From assembly GCF_026672275.1 (NCBI RefSeq), contig NZ_JANQCD010000021.1, forward strand, positions 23,732-87,731: a DNA stretch of 64,000 bases. The letters run 5' to 3'. Position 1 is the first letter of the stretch, and every line of letters starts with the position of its first letter. Of the stretch, positions 25,657 to 33,686 are shown in pieces. The notes under the pieces are model-generated. The model did not search any database, had not been told where the DNA came from, and saw only the letters and a program-made list of their open reading frames with translations. Made by a program: the position numbers and the translations under genes. Source of the DNA: Marinifilum sp. D737. Its GTDB lineage: Bacteria > Bacteroidota > Bacteroidia > Bacteroidales > Marinifilaceae.

Positions 25657-26151
25657 TTAATTGATTTCTCTACCATAGTACACATGACTGCACCACTCTC
25701 CATCAATATTGGCAATATTGGGCAGGCATGCCCAGCGTTCGAATCCGAATTTTTCCAGTAGTTTAATGCTTGCCGTATTGGGTTCCAGCAGAATGGCAAA
25801 AAGGTGTTTGATATGGTATTGAGGTGCTTGTCTGATGGCGAAATCCATTAACTGGCTGCCAATGCCTTTGCCCTGGTGATCATCATGCAGGTAGTAGCTT
25901 ACCTCAACTGCGGTTTGCAGGGCTCTTCTTCCTTGTCGGTAGGGTGAGTAACACATCCAGCCAATAATTTCATTATTCTCCTCAGCCACAAAAACGGGAT
26001 GAGTATCGGGATTGTGAGAGGTAAACCATTTTTTACGTTCCTGCATGGAGATTTCTTCCAAATCGGCAGTGCAGAATCGATTGCGTACGGCTTGGTTGTA
26101 AATCTCGTTTATGGCTTTTAAGTCTGTATGGGTAGCAAGTCGGATTTGCAT
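25657..26151 (-). CDS. GNAT acetyltransferase, phosphinothricin acetyltransferase-like
   Basis: The 164-residue GNAT fold has the acetyl-CoA-binding motif DDHQGKGIGSQLMDFAI (about 93-109; Q/R-x-x-G-x-G/A). An N-terminal IRLATHTDLKAINEIYNQAV and a late LLEKFGFERW typify the PAT/Bar-like branch. It transfers acetyl from acetyl-CoA to an amine; within this branch substrates include glutamate analogues and methionine sulfoximine. The actual substrate is unknown. It lies upstream of the META lipoprotein gene and is preceded by dispersed repeats. Confidence 0.8.
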   Translation of the reverse strand: MQIRLATHTDLKAINEIYNQAVRNRFCTADLEEISMQERKKWFTSHNPDTHPVFVAEENNEIIGWMCYSPYRQGRRALQTAVEVSYYLHDDHQGKGIGSQLMDFAIRQAPQYHIKHLFAILLEPNTASIKLLEKFGFERWACLPNIANIDGEWCSHVYYGREIN

Positions 26152-26165
26152 ATTGTAAAGGGCTT

Positions 26166-26209
26166 AACCACAAAGATAAACGAAGGGAGTCACTAAGTAA
26201 ACACAAAAG
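26166..26209 (+). repeat. CACAAAG-type dispersed repeat, copy C
   Basis: AACCACAAAGATAAACGAAGG followed by AGTCACTAAG and ACACAAAAG. It is the most diverged of the three forward copies. Confidence 0.6.
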
Positions 26210-26235
26210 AAATTATCAGAAAACACTCCCCTTAA

Positions 26236-26253
26236 CCCCCTCTCAAGAGGGGG
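26236..26253. repeat. Short GC-rich hairpin
   Basis: CCCCCTC-TCAA-GAGGGGG is a perfect 7-bp stem without a T-run. It lies between copy C and the second 33-bp hairpin. Confidence 0.7.
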
Positions 26254-26261
26254 ATGTTGAT

Positions 26262-26294
26262 ATTGATACCCTCACTTAAAGTGAGAGCATCAAT
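26262..26294. repeat. 33-bp hairpin repeat, copy 2
   Basis: ATTGATACCCTCACTT ... GTGAGAGCATCAAT; same length, same ATTGATAC and GAGAGCATCAAT ends as 24906-24938. Confidence 0.8.
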
Positions 26295-26337
26295 TTATAA
26301 TTTATCATTTATAATTTATCATTAATAATTCATCATT
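26293..26337. repeat. AT-rich short tandem repeat before menB end
   Basis: Three to four degenerate units of about 14 bp, related to ATTTATAATTTATC, ending just before the menB stop codon. Confidence 0.6.
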
Positions 26338-26343
26338 GAATCA

Positions 26344-27168
26344 CTATCCTGGGAATTTCGGGAACTTCTGGAATTCAGGATCACGCTTTTCAAGGAATGC
26401 ATTCTTACCTTCCTGCGCTTCTTCCATTAGGTAATACATCATGGTTGCATCACCGGCAAATTCCATTAATCCGCGCTGTCCGTCTAATTCAGCGTTCAAA
26501 CCACGCTTGATCATACGAATTGCCATTGGGCTACGCATCATGATTGTCTTACACCACTCAACAGTTTCGTCTTCCAATCTTTCCAAAGGTACCACAGTGT
26601 TTACCATACCCATGTCCTCAGCTTCTTTGGCAGTGTACTGCTTACAAAGGAACCAGATCTCACGAGCTTTCTTCTGGCCTACGTGGCGAGCCAAATAGTT
26701 CGAACCAAAACCAGCATCGAAACTACCCACTTTAGGACCAGTCTGTCCAAATTTTGCATTTTCAGAAGCAATGGTCAAGTCACAAACCACGTGAAGTACG
26801 TGCCCACCACCAATTGCATATCCGTTAACCATAGCAATTACAGGCTTAGGCATAGAACGGATAGCCTTGTGCAGATCCAATACATTCAAACGAGGCACAC
26901 CGTGCTCATCGATGTATCCACCAACACCTTTTACATTCTGATCACCACCTGAACAGAAAGCCTTATCGCCAGTTCCGGTCAACACAATTACACCAATATC
27001 ACTTCGCTCGCGGCAGATATCCATAGCATCCAACATATCGAAGTTGGTTTGCGGACGAAATGCATTGTACACCTCAGGACGATTGATGGTGATTTTTGCG
27101 ATTCCTTCGAAAAATTCGAATTTAATATCTTCGTATTCCTTAATGGTAGTCCAGTTTCTAGTTGTCAT
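26344..27168 (-). CDS. menB: 1,4-Dihydroxy-2-naphthoyl-CoA synthase MenB
   Basis: This 274-residue crotonase-fold enzyme has the expected length and motifs: [22 protein letters not shown] (CoA pocket), [12 protein letters not shown] (oxyanion hole) and [22 protein letters not shown], which is specific to MenB. It cyclises o-succinylbenzoyl-CoA to DHNA-CoA. Its start overlaps the menD stop by 4 bp (ATGA), so it is translationally coupled as the last gene of the menI-F-D-B operon. The menE product, its substrate supplier, is encoded about 10 kb away. Confidence 0.95.
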   Translation of the reverse strand: MTTRNWTTIKEYEDIKFEFFEGIAKITINRPEVYNAFRPQTNFDMLDAMDICRERSDIGVIVLTGTGDKAFCSGGDQNVKGVGGYIDEHGVPRLNVLDLHKAIRSMPKPVIAMVNGYAIGGGHVLHVVCDLTIASENAKFGQTGPKVGSFDAGFGSNYLARHVGQKKAREIWFLCKQYTAKEAEDMGMVNTVVPLERLEDETVEWCKTIMMRSPMAIRMIKRGLNAELDGQRGLMEFAGDATMMYYLMEEAQEGKNAFLEKRDPEFQKFPKFPG

Positions 27169-28862
27169 ACCTTCTCTTTTATAGTTTTAAAATAATTTAT
27201 TAGCACTTGATCGTTTATCGTTCTTGGCGTTTTAATCTCCAGAACGGCAGCTCTTTCGTTTGCTGCATAGAATTCAGGCAGAACGTTTTCTACCTCTGTT
27301 TCATTTTCGGCGTAAAAGTAATCCAATCCGTAGGTTTCTGCCAGCTTATCGGCACGGTATTCCTGTACCGTCTCAAAATATTCTTCCAACTCATCCACAC
27401 CCGATGGTCCAGATATGAATCGGAAAATTCCTCCTCCTCCATTGTTGATGAGAATAATTTTCAGATTTGGCTGCAGGTATTTGTTCCACAATCCATTCGA
27501 ATCATAGAAAAAGCTGATATCTCCTGTAATCAGCGTAGTAGTTCTGCCATTCACCAAGGAAGCACCTGCCGCTGTTGATGTGCAGCCATCTATTCCACTG
27601 GTTCCTCGGTTCGAGTTATATGTAATTTGATCGGATGTCTTGAACAATTGCGCATATCGAACTACCGAGCTGTTCGCCAACTGTAGATTTCCCCCCTCAG
27701 GAATAGCATCTAAAATCTTCTCGAAAGCTTTCATATCACTCCATTGTAAATTATCCAGATAAGTATCATGAATTTCGCCTACTACTGAATCTTTCTCTCT
27801 CCAGAGATTTGCATATCCACTTTGCGTATGATTCAATGCTGGCAACAACTGACGGAAAAAGGCAAGTGGAGACACATCAATTTGAGAAGTCAGGTTCTTA
27901 AAAGTATCAATAAAATGATCCTCTTGCCCTACAAACCAATGTTCCTTTGGACGATAATCACGTAAGAAAGATTTGATCATTTTTGACACCAAAGGTCCAC
28001 CAAAATTAATCAGCAAATCAGGCTGAAAATTCTTTTTCTCTTCCTCCTTCACCGAACAGATTACCCTGTCAATGCAGGGCAAGAATTTTTCTCCATGCAA
28101 ATTGGCAACCGATTCGGTCATTACCGCCACATTTGGTTTTTGAGCCAATTGTCTCAGCAATTCATTCAGTTCTGGCTGCTGATGAAGCAAACCTGCCAAT
28201 ATCAAAATCTTTTTATTCGAATTGAAAGCTGTAGCCAAATCTTCCACACTTTCCTTGCTCAATTCATCTACCGAACTCACTTTACGGATTACCCTTTCAT
28301 CCGTATCAGGATATTGTTTTACACCATACAAAGGCTCTCGCAAAGGAAAATTGATATGAACCGGTCCCATTCTACCCGATTGCGCCTTTGTTAAGGCCTC
28401 GTTAGCCATGCGATTCAAATACCAGCAATCATCAGGATTATTGGCATCCAAAGGCAATTGGTAACTGTCTTTCACAAAACCTTTGAAAACATCAGGCTGT
28501 GGAATGGCCTGGCTATCATCCTGACCGATCCATTCCGTTGGGCGATCGGCCGAGATTACCACCAAAGGCAATCGTTGATAGAAAGCCTCGGCAACAGCAG
28601 GTCCGTAATTCAACAGCGCCGTTCCCGATGTACAAACCAAACCCACGGGTTTTCTGGTTTGTTGTGCAATCCCCAAAGCAAAATAAGCAGCACTGCGCTC
28701 ATCCACAATCACCAAACTTTTAATTCGCTGATCTTTTGCAAAAGAGATGCTTAGCGGAGCATTTCTGGAACCTGGCGATACGATAACATACTCCATTCCT
28801 TTGGCCCAGCAGATATCAATCAGTTCTTTCACACCTTTGATATCTGAATAATTGCGCTCCAT
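27165..28862 (-). CDS. menD: SEPHCHC synthase MenD
   Basis: This thiamine-diphosphate enzyme (565 residues from the ATG at 28862) condenses isochorismate with 2-oxoglutarate. It starts [16 protein letters not shown], which matches the usual MenD beginning. In-frame ATGs at 28907 and 28961 would add residues with no family counterpart. [10 protein letters not shown], the glutamate region near [29 protein letters not shown] and the ThDP-binding [10 protein letters not shown] ... [12 protein letters not shown] stretch are diagnostic. It lies between menF and menB in the same operon. Confidence 0.93.
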   Translation of the reverse strand: MERNYSDIKGVKELIDICWAKGMEYVIVSPGSRNAPLSISFAKDQRIKSLVIVDERSAAYFALGIAQQTRKPVGLVCTSGTALLNYGPAVAEAFYQRLPLVVISADRPTEWIGQDDSQAIPQPDVFKGFVKDSYQLPLDANNPDDCWYLNRMANEALTKAQSGRMGPVHINFPLREPLYGVKQYPDTDERVIRKVSSVDELSKESVEDLATAFNSNKKILILAGLLHQQPELNELLRQLAQKPNVAVMTESVANLHGEKFLPCIDRVICSVKEEEKKNFQPDLLINFGGPLVSKMIKSFLRDYRPKEHWFVGQEDHFIDTFKNLTSQIDVSPLAFFRQLLPALNHTQSGYANLWREKDSVVGEIHDTYLDNLQWSDMKAFEKILDAIPEGGNLQLANSSVVRYAQLFKTSDQITYNSNRGTSGIDGCTSTAAGASLVNGRTTTLITGDISFFYDSNGLWNKYLQPNLKIILINNGGGGIFRFISGPSGVDELEEYFETVQEYRADKLAETYGLDYFYAENETEVENVLPEFYAANERAAVLEIKTPRTINDQVLINYFKTIKEKV

Positions 28863-28983
28863 GTATTTTGTATTTTCTTTTATTATTGTGGTACTTTCTG
28901 AATTCATTCGCTTTCTATTGACCTTATTGGTAGAATACTTTAATACTTCTACCTTTCGCAATCCAAATTTAAAACAAATTCGC

Positions 28984-30087
28984 TTATTTAATCACTTTAA
29001 GCAAAGTTTGCGCTTTAAAACAGGTTTCCATCCATTCTTTTTCAGGATCAGAATCAGCAGTGATTCCTCCACCTACAAATAGTGCCATACTTTCCTGAAG
29101 CACCTTCATACTTCTCAAATTCACAAACAAAGCCAAACCGCCATCAGCATGAATAGGGCCTAAAAATCCAGCATAATATTCTCTCTTATGTTTCTCCACT
29201 TTTCGGATTAAATCCATTGCCTTATTTTTTGGCAAGCCACAAACCGCTGGTGTTGGATGCAAGGCTTGAGCAAAACTGGAGATCTGATCGAAACTTAATG
29301 CTGTGTTTGCTTTATAGGTAGTTTTTAGATGAACAACATTACCCGCTTGCACTGTAAAAGGACCTTGCTTCTGATAATCATCAATCTGATAATTGGAAAG
29401 AAGCTCTTCGATATATTTACTCACGTATGCTTGCTCTTCTATCTCTTTTTTCTCCCATTCAACAGATTGAACTGCACTATCACCTAACTTCTGTGTTCCT
29501 GCTAAAGCTACTGTTTCTATGGTTTTTCCATCCGAATTTAAAAACCTCTCCGGACTAGCACCTATCCACAATCCTTCACTTGGTATATCTATCATGGAAA
29601 CAAAAGCATTGGGATAAGTTTTATTCAACCGAAGAAAAATTGATGCTGCATCTTTACGTCCTTTGCCATTCAACACATGTACTCTGGAAAGAATCACTTT
29701 ATCAAGCTTTTTACTCTTTAAATCGGCAAGCATTTCCTTGATTTGCTCCAGGTAATCCTCCTTCGAACTTTCGTAAACTTCCGAATCCTCATCCTTTTGA
29801 TCAGGTAAGTCTGAAAAATCTACAAACTGTGTTGATTTTGAACTAAACTCGAATTCTGGATCTATGAAATAAGCAGACTGTTCTTCATCCAAATCGAAAG
29901 GCGCAAATAAAAAACCTTCCTTCCCTTTCAAATCCAATAAATTAATAACCCTAGATGGACTTGTTTGAATTCCGATTTTAATTTCGTGATCTCCCGGCAA
30001 GGAATAAGCATAAAACGAAAGCCTTTTTTGTAAGCACTGCTCTAAAAAATATTGTATTGATTTTTCTCTGTCCTCCAATTGGCTCAT
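28984..30087 (-). CDS. menF: Isochorismate synthase MenF
   Basis: The 367-residue chorismate-binding enzyme carries the family motifs KLDKVILSRV (catalytic Lys), GASPERFL, ETVALAGTQKLG, HPTPAVCGLPK and REYYAGFLGP with its metal-binding acids. It converts chorismate to isochorismate, the first committed step of menaquinone synthesis. The start is 3 bp after the menI stop. menD begins about 120 bp downstream if the 28862 start is right. PabB or TrpE are unlikely because the TPAVCG-type motif and gene context are those of isochorismate synthases. Confidence 0.9.
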   Translation of the reverse strand: MSQLEDREKSIQYFLEQCLQKRLSFYAYSLPGDHEIKIGIQTSPSRVINLLDLKGKEGFLFAPFDLDEEQSAYFIDPEFEFSSKSTQFVDFSDLPDQKDEDSEVYESSKEDYLEQIKEMLADLKSKKLDKVILSRVHVLNGKGRKDAASIFLRLNKTYPNAFVSMIDIPSEGLWIGASPERFLNSDGKTIETVALAGTQKLGDSAVQSVEWEKKEIEEQAYVSKYIEELLSNYQIDDYQKQGPFTVQAGNVVHLKTTYKANTALSFDQISSFAQALHPTPAVCGLPKNKAMDLIRKVEKHKREYYAGFLGPIHADGGLALFVNLRSMKVLQESMALFVGGGITADSDPEKEWMETCFKAQTLLKVIK

Positions 30088-30090
30088 TCT

Positions 30091-30507
30091 CTATTTTTTA
30101 ATGATCACATTGGTAATTCTGCAAATCGATACAAGTTTCTCCTGTTCATTTAGCACATTCACTTCAACAATATGAGTCATTTTGCCTTTATGAACAAACT
30201 TAGCCTTGGCGATAACCTTTCCTTTTCGCAGGCTTCTGATATGATTGGCATTAATCTCCATACCTTTCACATCGTAGTTCTTTAAATCGGTATGAATTAC
30301 AGAAAGTGCACTTCCTACTGACTCCGCCAATGCCAAAGTAGCTCCTCCATGCAATATCTTCATGGGTTGCCAATGGTTTGAAGTCACCTCCATTTCTGCT
30401 ACCAAATAATCTTCACCTACTTCTGTATATATAATGCCCAAATGCTCCATTAAAGTTTCGGAGCACATCTTATTTAAAGATTCTAATGCCTCAGTATTTT
30501 TAATCAT
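30091..30507 (-). CDS. menI: Hotdog thioesterase, probable DHNA-CoA hydrolase
   Basis: The 138-residue PaaI/YdiI-type hotdog protein carries LHGGATLALAESVGS (about 53-67), with the Glu that acts as catalytic base in YdiI, and MEINANHIRS. E. coli YdiI hydrolyses DHNA-CoA, and the lead position in a menF-D-B operon makes that role likely here; the symbol is inferred from context. A TATTTTTG on the minus strand (30512-30519) matches the -7 consensus, but it lies so close to the ATG that the mRNA would be almost leaderless. The upstream csp terminator blocks easy read-through. Confidence 0.8.
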   Translation of the reverse strand: MIKNTEALESLNKMCSETLMEHLGIIYTEVGEDYLVAEMEVTSNHWQPMKILHGGATLALAESVGSALSVIHTDLKNYDVKGMEINANHIRSLRKGKVIAKAKFVHKGKMTHIVEVNVLNEQEKLVSICRITNVIIKK

Positions 30508-30560
30508 TCTACAAAAATAATGTTTTCGTTAAGACTACATTCATTACTTGCTTATAGAGC

Positions 30561-30587
30561 CAAAAAAAGCTCAATTAAATTGAGCTT
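30561..30587 (-). terminator. Terminator of the cold-shock gene
   Basis: AAAGCTCAATT / AATTGAGCTTT palindrome; on the minus strand it runs into a T-run of seven. It lies about 30 bp after the csp stop. Confidence 0.85.
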
Positions 30588-30616
30588 TACCTTTAGGAAA
30601 AATATTTTAATAAAAA

Positions 30617-30808
30617 TTAGTCAATTTTTACATTAACTGCATTTAATCCTTTTTTTCCTTCTACAACATCGTAAGTTACGTTATCACCTTGATCAACTTT
30701 ATCAATCAAACCTGTAACATGAACAAAAATGTCTTCTTGTGTTTCATTGTTTTTAATAAAACCAAAACCTTTGGTTTCATTAAAGAATTTTACTGTACCT
30801 GTAGGCAT
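30617..30808 (-). CDS. Cold-shock domain protein
   Basis: The 63-residue CSD protein has RNP1 (KGFGFI, about 13-18) and RNP2 (DIFVHVT, about 26-32), the aromatic patch that binds single-stranded RNA and DNA. It probably acts as an RNA chaperone. The start MPTGTVKFFNE matches the family exactly. The upstream 150 bp contain an inverted repeat (30830-30850) near a TACATTTA element, and the gene has its own terminator, so it is a single transcription unit. Confidence 0.95.
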   Translation of the reverse strand: MPTGTVKFFNETKGFGFIKNNETQEDIFVHVTGLIDKVDQGDNVTYDVVEGKKGLNAVNVKID

Positions 30809-30829
30809 TATTTAAAAATTTTAAAATTA

Positions 30830-30850
30830 TTACGTAGTAAATGTACGTAA
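30830..30850. promoter_or_regulatory. Inverted repeat upstream of csp
   Basis: TTACGTA-N7-TACGTAA is perfect in both arms. It surrounds TACATTTA (minus strand, 30838-30845), which matches TAnnTTTG at all but the last base. It could be an operator over the csp promoter or a hairpin early in the csp mRNA. Confidence 0.5.
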
Positions 30851-31012
30851 ATTGATTTAATAACTAAACAATTATCTGATTATTTTCAATTTTCTTAACA
30901 AAGAATTACCATTAAGCATACAACACCTGATTTTCAATATGATATTAAGAAAAGCCAGGGAATTAAACATACCAAAATGATGAACAGAAAATAAAAATCT
31001 GTAAAAATGACT

Positions 31013-31043
31013 TTTGGTAGTTTAAATTTTAATCCTACATTTG
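31013..31043 (+). promoter_or_regulatory. Consensus Bacteroidota promoter of the asnA leader
   Basis: TTTG at 31013-31016 and TACATTTG at 31036-31043 are separated by 19 bp. This fits the major sigma factor consensus of the phylum exactly. Transcription should start near 31050, about 14 nt before the first leader ORF. Confidence 0.82.
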
Positions 31044-31063
31044 TAAGCAAGAAAGACAAGGAA

Positions 31064-31138
31064 ATGAGACAATTCAACAACAATAATAATCTTTTCAATA
31101 ATTTGATGAATAATTCATCAGAAGTGGGAAGGCTATAG
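31064..31138 (+). CDS. Asparagine-rich leader peptide 1 of asnA
   Basis: A 24-codon ORF starts MRQF and carries 9 Asn codons: five in a row at residues 5-9, then pairs at 12-13 and 16-17, both AAC and AAU being used. It ends with TAG at 31136-31138. It is too short for ordinary gene callers. Its final codons overlap the first arm (31125-31134) of a mutually exclusive RNA structure, so its translation can report the supply of charged tRNA-Asn. It starts about 14 nt after the predicted transcription start and is related to leader 2 (shared M-x-Q-F-(F)-Asn-run layout). The peptide itself probably has no other function. Confidence 0.85.
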   Translation: MRQFNNNNNLFNNLMNNSSEVGRL

Positions 31139-31192
31139 TTGTTATCGAAAAAATATTTTACACGAGCCTTCCCAAATTGGGAAGGCTTTTTT
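31125..31192 (+). promoter_or_regulatory. Transcription attenuator 1 of asnA (antiterminator/terminator switch)
   Basis: Arm A TGGGAAGGCT (31125-31134) can pair over 10 bp with arm B AGCCTTCCCA (31165-31174). Arm B can instead pair with arm C TGGGAAGGCT (31178-31187), which is followed by a T-run, forming an intrinsic terminator. Arm A is identical to arm C. A ribosome stalled on Asn codons (31076-31114) leaves A free, so A:B forms and transcription continues. A ribosome reaching the stop (31136-31138) masks A, so B:C terminates. Confidence 0.88.
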
Positions 31193-31203
31193 ATTTATAT
31201 CAA

Positions 31204-31260
31204 ATGGTACAATTTTTCAACAACAATAATAATAACACTAATAATTCTCCCCCAAGGTGA
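31204..31260 (+). CDS. Asparagine-rich leader peptide 2 of asnA
   Basis: An 18-codon ORF encodes MVQFFNNNNNNTNNSPPR, 8 of 18 residues Asn (six in a row). It ends with TGA at 31258-31260. It sits between terminator 1 and terminator 2 and resembles leader 1 at its start, suggesting that a whole attenuator module was duplicated. Its stop codon lies inside the first arm of attenuator 2, so a terminating ribosome would mask that arm. It has no ordinary protein role that I can see. Confidence 0.85.
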   Translation: MVQFFNNNNNNTNNSPPR

Positions 31261-31319
31261 GGAAGTAGCATTGTTATACCATATTACAAGCCTTTCTCAC
31301 CACAGAGAAAGGCTTTTTT
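31256..31319 (+). promoter_or_regulatory. Transcription attenuator 2 of asnA
   Basis: Arm A GGTGAGGAAG (31256-31265) pairs with CTTTCTCACC (31292-31301) over 10 bp with one G-U wobble. The competing terminator is AGCCTTTCTC (31289-31298) with GAGAAAGGCT (31305-31314) and a T-run. The arms differ in sequence from attenuator 1, but the logic is the same. asnA starts 40 bp downstream. Confidence 0.86.
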
Positions 31320-31358
31320 ATTATCAACTTATTTCTATTAATTAAAATTTTAAAAATC

Positions 31359-32396
31359 ATGAAAAACTTAATTATTCCTAAGGCTTACAAAAGCATCTTA
31401 TGTCCTGATGCAACTGAAAAAGCAATTAAATTTATTAAAGATCAGTTTCAACTACAGCTCTCTTCGGAACTGAAACTACGTAGAGTAACTGCACCTATGA
31501 TTGTTCTAAAAGGTACTGGTTTAAACGATGATTTGAACGGAATTGAACGCCCTGTAGCATTTCCAATTAAAGGACTGGGAGAACAAACTGCAGAAGTTGT
31601 ACATTCTTTGGCAAAATGGAAAAGATACATGCTTGGCGAACTTCAAATCCCTGAAGGTAAAGGACTTTATACCGACATGAACGCCCTTCGCCCTGACGAA
31701 GATTTTACCAACCTTCACTCCATTTATGTGGATCAATGGGATTGGGAAAAATCAATCAGTAAAGAAGAACGAAGCATTGATTTTCTAGTGAAAACTGTAA
31801 AGCAGGTTTATGCATCAATTAAAAGAACAGAATACATTTTAAGTGAATATTACCCGGCATTAAGCCCTCAATTGCCGGAAAAAATTACTTTTATTCACTC
31901 TGAAGAATTATTGGAAAAGTATCCTGATTTAAGTCCAAAAGAAAGAGAAACTGAAGCTGTAAAAGAGTTTGGCGCAATCTTTATCATTGGTATTGGAGGT
32001 GAATTGAAAAACGGTGAACCACATGATGGTCGCGCCCCTGACTATGACGATTGGACTACTCCATCGGTTAACGGATACAAAGGCTTAAACGGAGATATTA
32101 TTCTTTGGAACCCTGTTCTTGAACAAGCTTTCGAGATATCATCAATGGGAATTCGTGTAGACGAAAAAGCATTGTTGGAGCAACTTGAGATTAAGGGAGA
32201 AGAAAAGCGAAAAGAACTAATGTTCCACAAAAAATTATTGTCTGGAGAATTACCTTACTCTGTTGGTGGAGGAATTGGTCAATCGAGATTGTGCATGTTC
32301 TTATTGCGCAAAGCACACATTGGAGAAGTCCAATCGAGTATCTGGCCAGATGAACTGAGAGACACTTGTAAAAAAGCAGGAATTATTTTCTTGTAA
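31359..32396 (+). CDS. asnA: Aspartate-ammonia ligase (asparagine synthetase A)
   Basis: This 345-residue class II aaRS-like enzyme makes asparagine from aspartate, ammonia and ATP in the cytosol (E. coli AsnA is 330 residues). Diagnostic segments are VTAPMIVLKGTGLNDDLNG (about 44-62), the LHSIYVDQWDWE stretch (about 118-129), GAIFIIGIGGELKNGEPHDGRAPDYDDW (about 206-233) and the C-terminal GGGIGQSRLCMFLLRK with the class II motif 3 Arg. The ATG at 31359 fits the family start. It is preceded by a consensus promoter and two Asn-codon leader ORFs with terminator/antiterminator switches, so it is probably induced when tRNA-Asn charging falls. It is monocistronic, ended by a shared hairpin. Confidence 0.97.
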   Translation: MKNLIIPKAYKSILCPDATEKAIKFIKDQFQLQLSSELKLRRVTAPMIVLKGTGLNDDLNGIERPVAFPIKGLGEQTAEVVHSLAKWKRYMLGELQIPEGKGLYTDMNALRPDEDFTNLHSIYVDQWDWEKSISKEERSIDFLVKTVKQVYASIKRTEYILSEYYPALSPQLPEKITFIHSEELLEKYPDLSPKERETEAVKEFGAIFIIGIGGELKNGEPHDGRAPDYDDWTTPSVNGYKGLNGDIILWNPVLEQAFEISSMGIRVDEKALLEQLEIKGEEKRKELMFHKKLLSGELPYSVGGGIGQSRLCMFLLRKAHIGEVQSSIWPDELRDTCKKAGIIFL

Positions 32397-32412
32397 TGAT
32401 TGTAGTCCCCCT

Positions 32413-32448
32413 ACAAAAAAGAGGCTGTCAACCGACAGCCTCTTAAAA
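32413..32448. terminator. Terminator between asnA and the protease gene
   Basis: GAGGCTGTC (32421-32429) and GACAGCCTC (32434-32442) form a perfect 9-bp stem. The A-run on the left gives a strong minus-strand T-run; the plus-strand T content is weaker. Confidence 0.85.
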
Positions 32449-32462
32449 TTTATAAAAAAAAT

Positions 32463-33686
32463 CTATCTGTGTGCGATAGGATCTGCATTTCCATCAGGAT
32501 CATTATTCACATATCCATCGGTATGGATAGGACCTAATAACAATAAACCACAAACGTGAGGTGCAGCCATTGAAGTTCCACTCATAGTACCATACCCTCC
32601 ATTCAAATAGCATGACTTAATATCTACACCAGGAGCACAAACATCAACAGGTGTTCCATAATTTGAGAATGAAGCAAAATTGTCATTGATATCAGAAGCT
32701 GATACAGTATAAACATTTGGATGGTTAGCTCTAGCTGGAGAATAATATAAAGCATCATCAGATGAGTTACCTGCAGCAATTGAAATCAAAATTCCCAAAT
32801 CAGCAACAGACTTTACAGTCTCATCGTAAGCATCGTAAGTATAACGAGATTTTGGTCCTAAACTCATATTAACAGCATCGCCAGGCTGACCTTCAGCAGC
32901 AATATAATCCAATGCAGCCATCGACCAAGACATATTACCATTACCTCTTCTGTCAAGAACACGGCAAGAAACAACTTTTGCATTTGGAGCTACACCAATA
33001 ACACCAATAGAGTTGTTTAAAGCTGCAACAGTACCAGCAACGTGAGTACCATGTCCATGCTGATCATCTGGAGTAGTTTTACCTTGAGTAATGAAAGTTT
33101 TACTTCTTGCAACATCAACGTTCAAGTCTGGGTGATCCATATCAATACCAGAATCAATAATCCAGGCTGTTTTTCCAGTACCATCACCAGCACCACCTAC
33201 GCGTGTAATTCCCCATGGAGTTTCTTGTGCAGGTTGAGTACTTCCACCTCCTGGTTTTCCCAATGAGATTTGAATATCCTTCTCAACACGCTTTACTCTT
33301 GGATCAAGTAACAATTTTGCTACCTGATTTTCATTTAGTTTTACAGAGAAACCTTGAATTGCAGTACTGTAAGTATGCTCAACATTTTCTTCTGAGATTC
33401 CATTGCCTTTTAGGAACTTAACTACGTGCGACTTCATGCGAACTGCTTTCTTTTCGTAGCCTTTTAATCCTTTTAATTCACTCTTTAAAACAACATCATC
33501 ATTAAATTGAACAACATAGGTACTCTTACCGCCTTTATTATCAGCAAATCCCGATTTCACATTTAAGGTAGCTTCTGAGCTTTCATTCAACATTTCATCC
33601 TCAATAGAATTATCACAGGATGTTACTAAAGAACCAATTAGCGCTAATAATAGCATGGCTTTCATAGAATTTAAAAAATTCTTCAT
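32463..33686 (-). CDS. Subtilisin-like (S8) serine protease lipoprotein
   Basis: The 407-residue protein has a type II signal peptide (lipobox LVTSC, Cys24), then an I9-type inhibitor prodomain (STYVVQFND ... RVEKD, about 55-137) and an S8 catalytic domain. The triad is clear: D178 (DSGIDMDHPD), H212 (HGHGTHVAGT) and S372 (GTSMAAPHV), with N307 (AAGN) for the oxyanion hole. The C-terminus stops soon after the Ser helix and has no sorting domain. It is probably a surface- or periplasm-tethered protease that matures by cleaving its prodomain. It is a single gene convergent with asnA. Confidence 0.92.
   Translation of the reverse strand: MKNFLNSMKAMLLLALIGSLVTSCDNSIEDEMLNESSEATLNVKSGFADNKGGKSTYVVQFNDDVVLKSELKGLKGYEKKAVRMKSHVVKFLKGNGISEENVEHTYSTAIQGFSVKLNENQVAKLLLDPRVKRVEKDIQISLGKPGGGSTQPAQETPWGITRVGGAGDGTGKTAWIIDSGIDMDHPDLNVDVARSKTFITQGKTTPDDQHGHGTHVAGTVAALNNSIGVIGVAPNAKVVSCRVLDRRGNGNMSWSMAALDYIAAEGQPGDAVNMSLGPKSRYTYDAYDETVKSVADLGILISIAAGNSSDDALYYSPARANHPNVYTVSASDINDNFASFSNYGTPVDVCAPGVDIKSCYLNGGYGTMSGTSMAAPHVCGLLLLGPIHTDGYVNNDPDGNADPIAHR

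Noticed and set aside
31139..31345. 68-residue ORF across the asnA leader
   Set aside because: It runs through both terminators and the second leader ORF in another frame; the Asn-codon leaders explain the region better.
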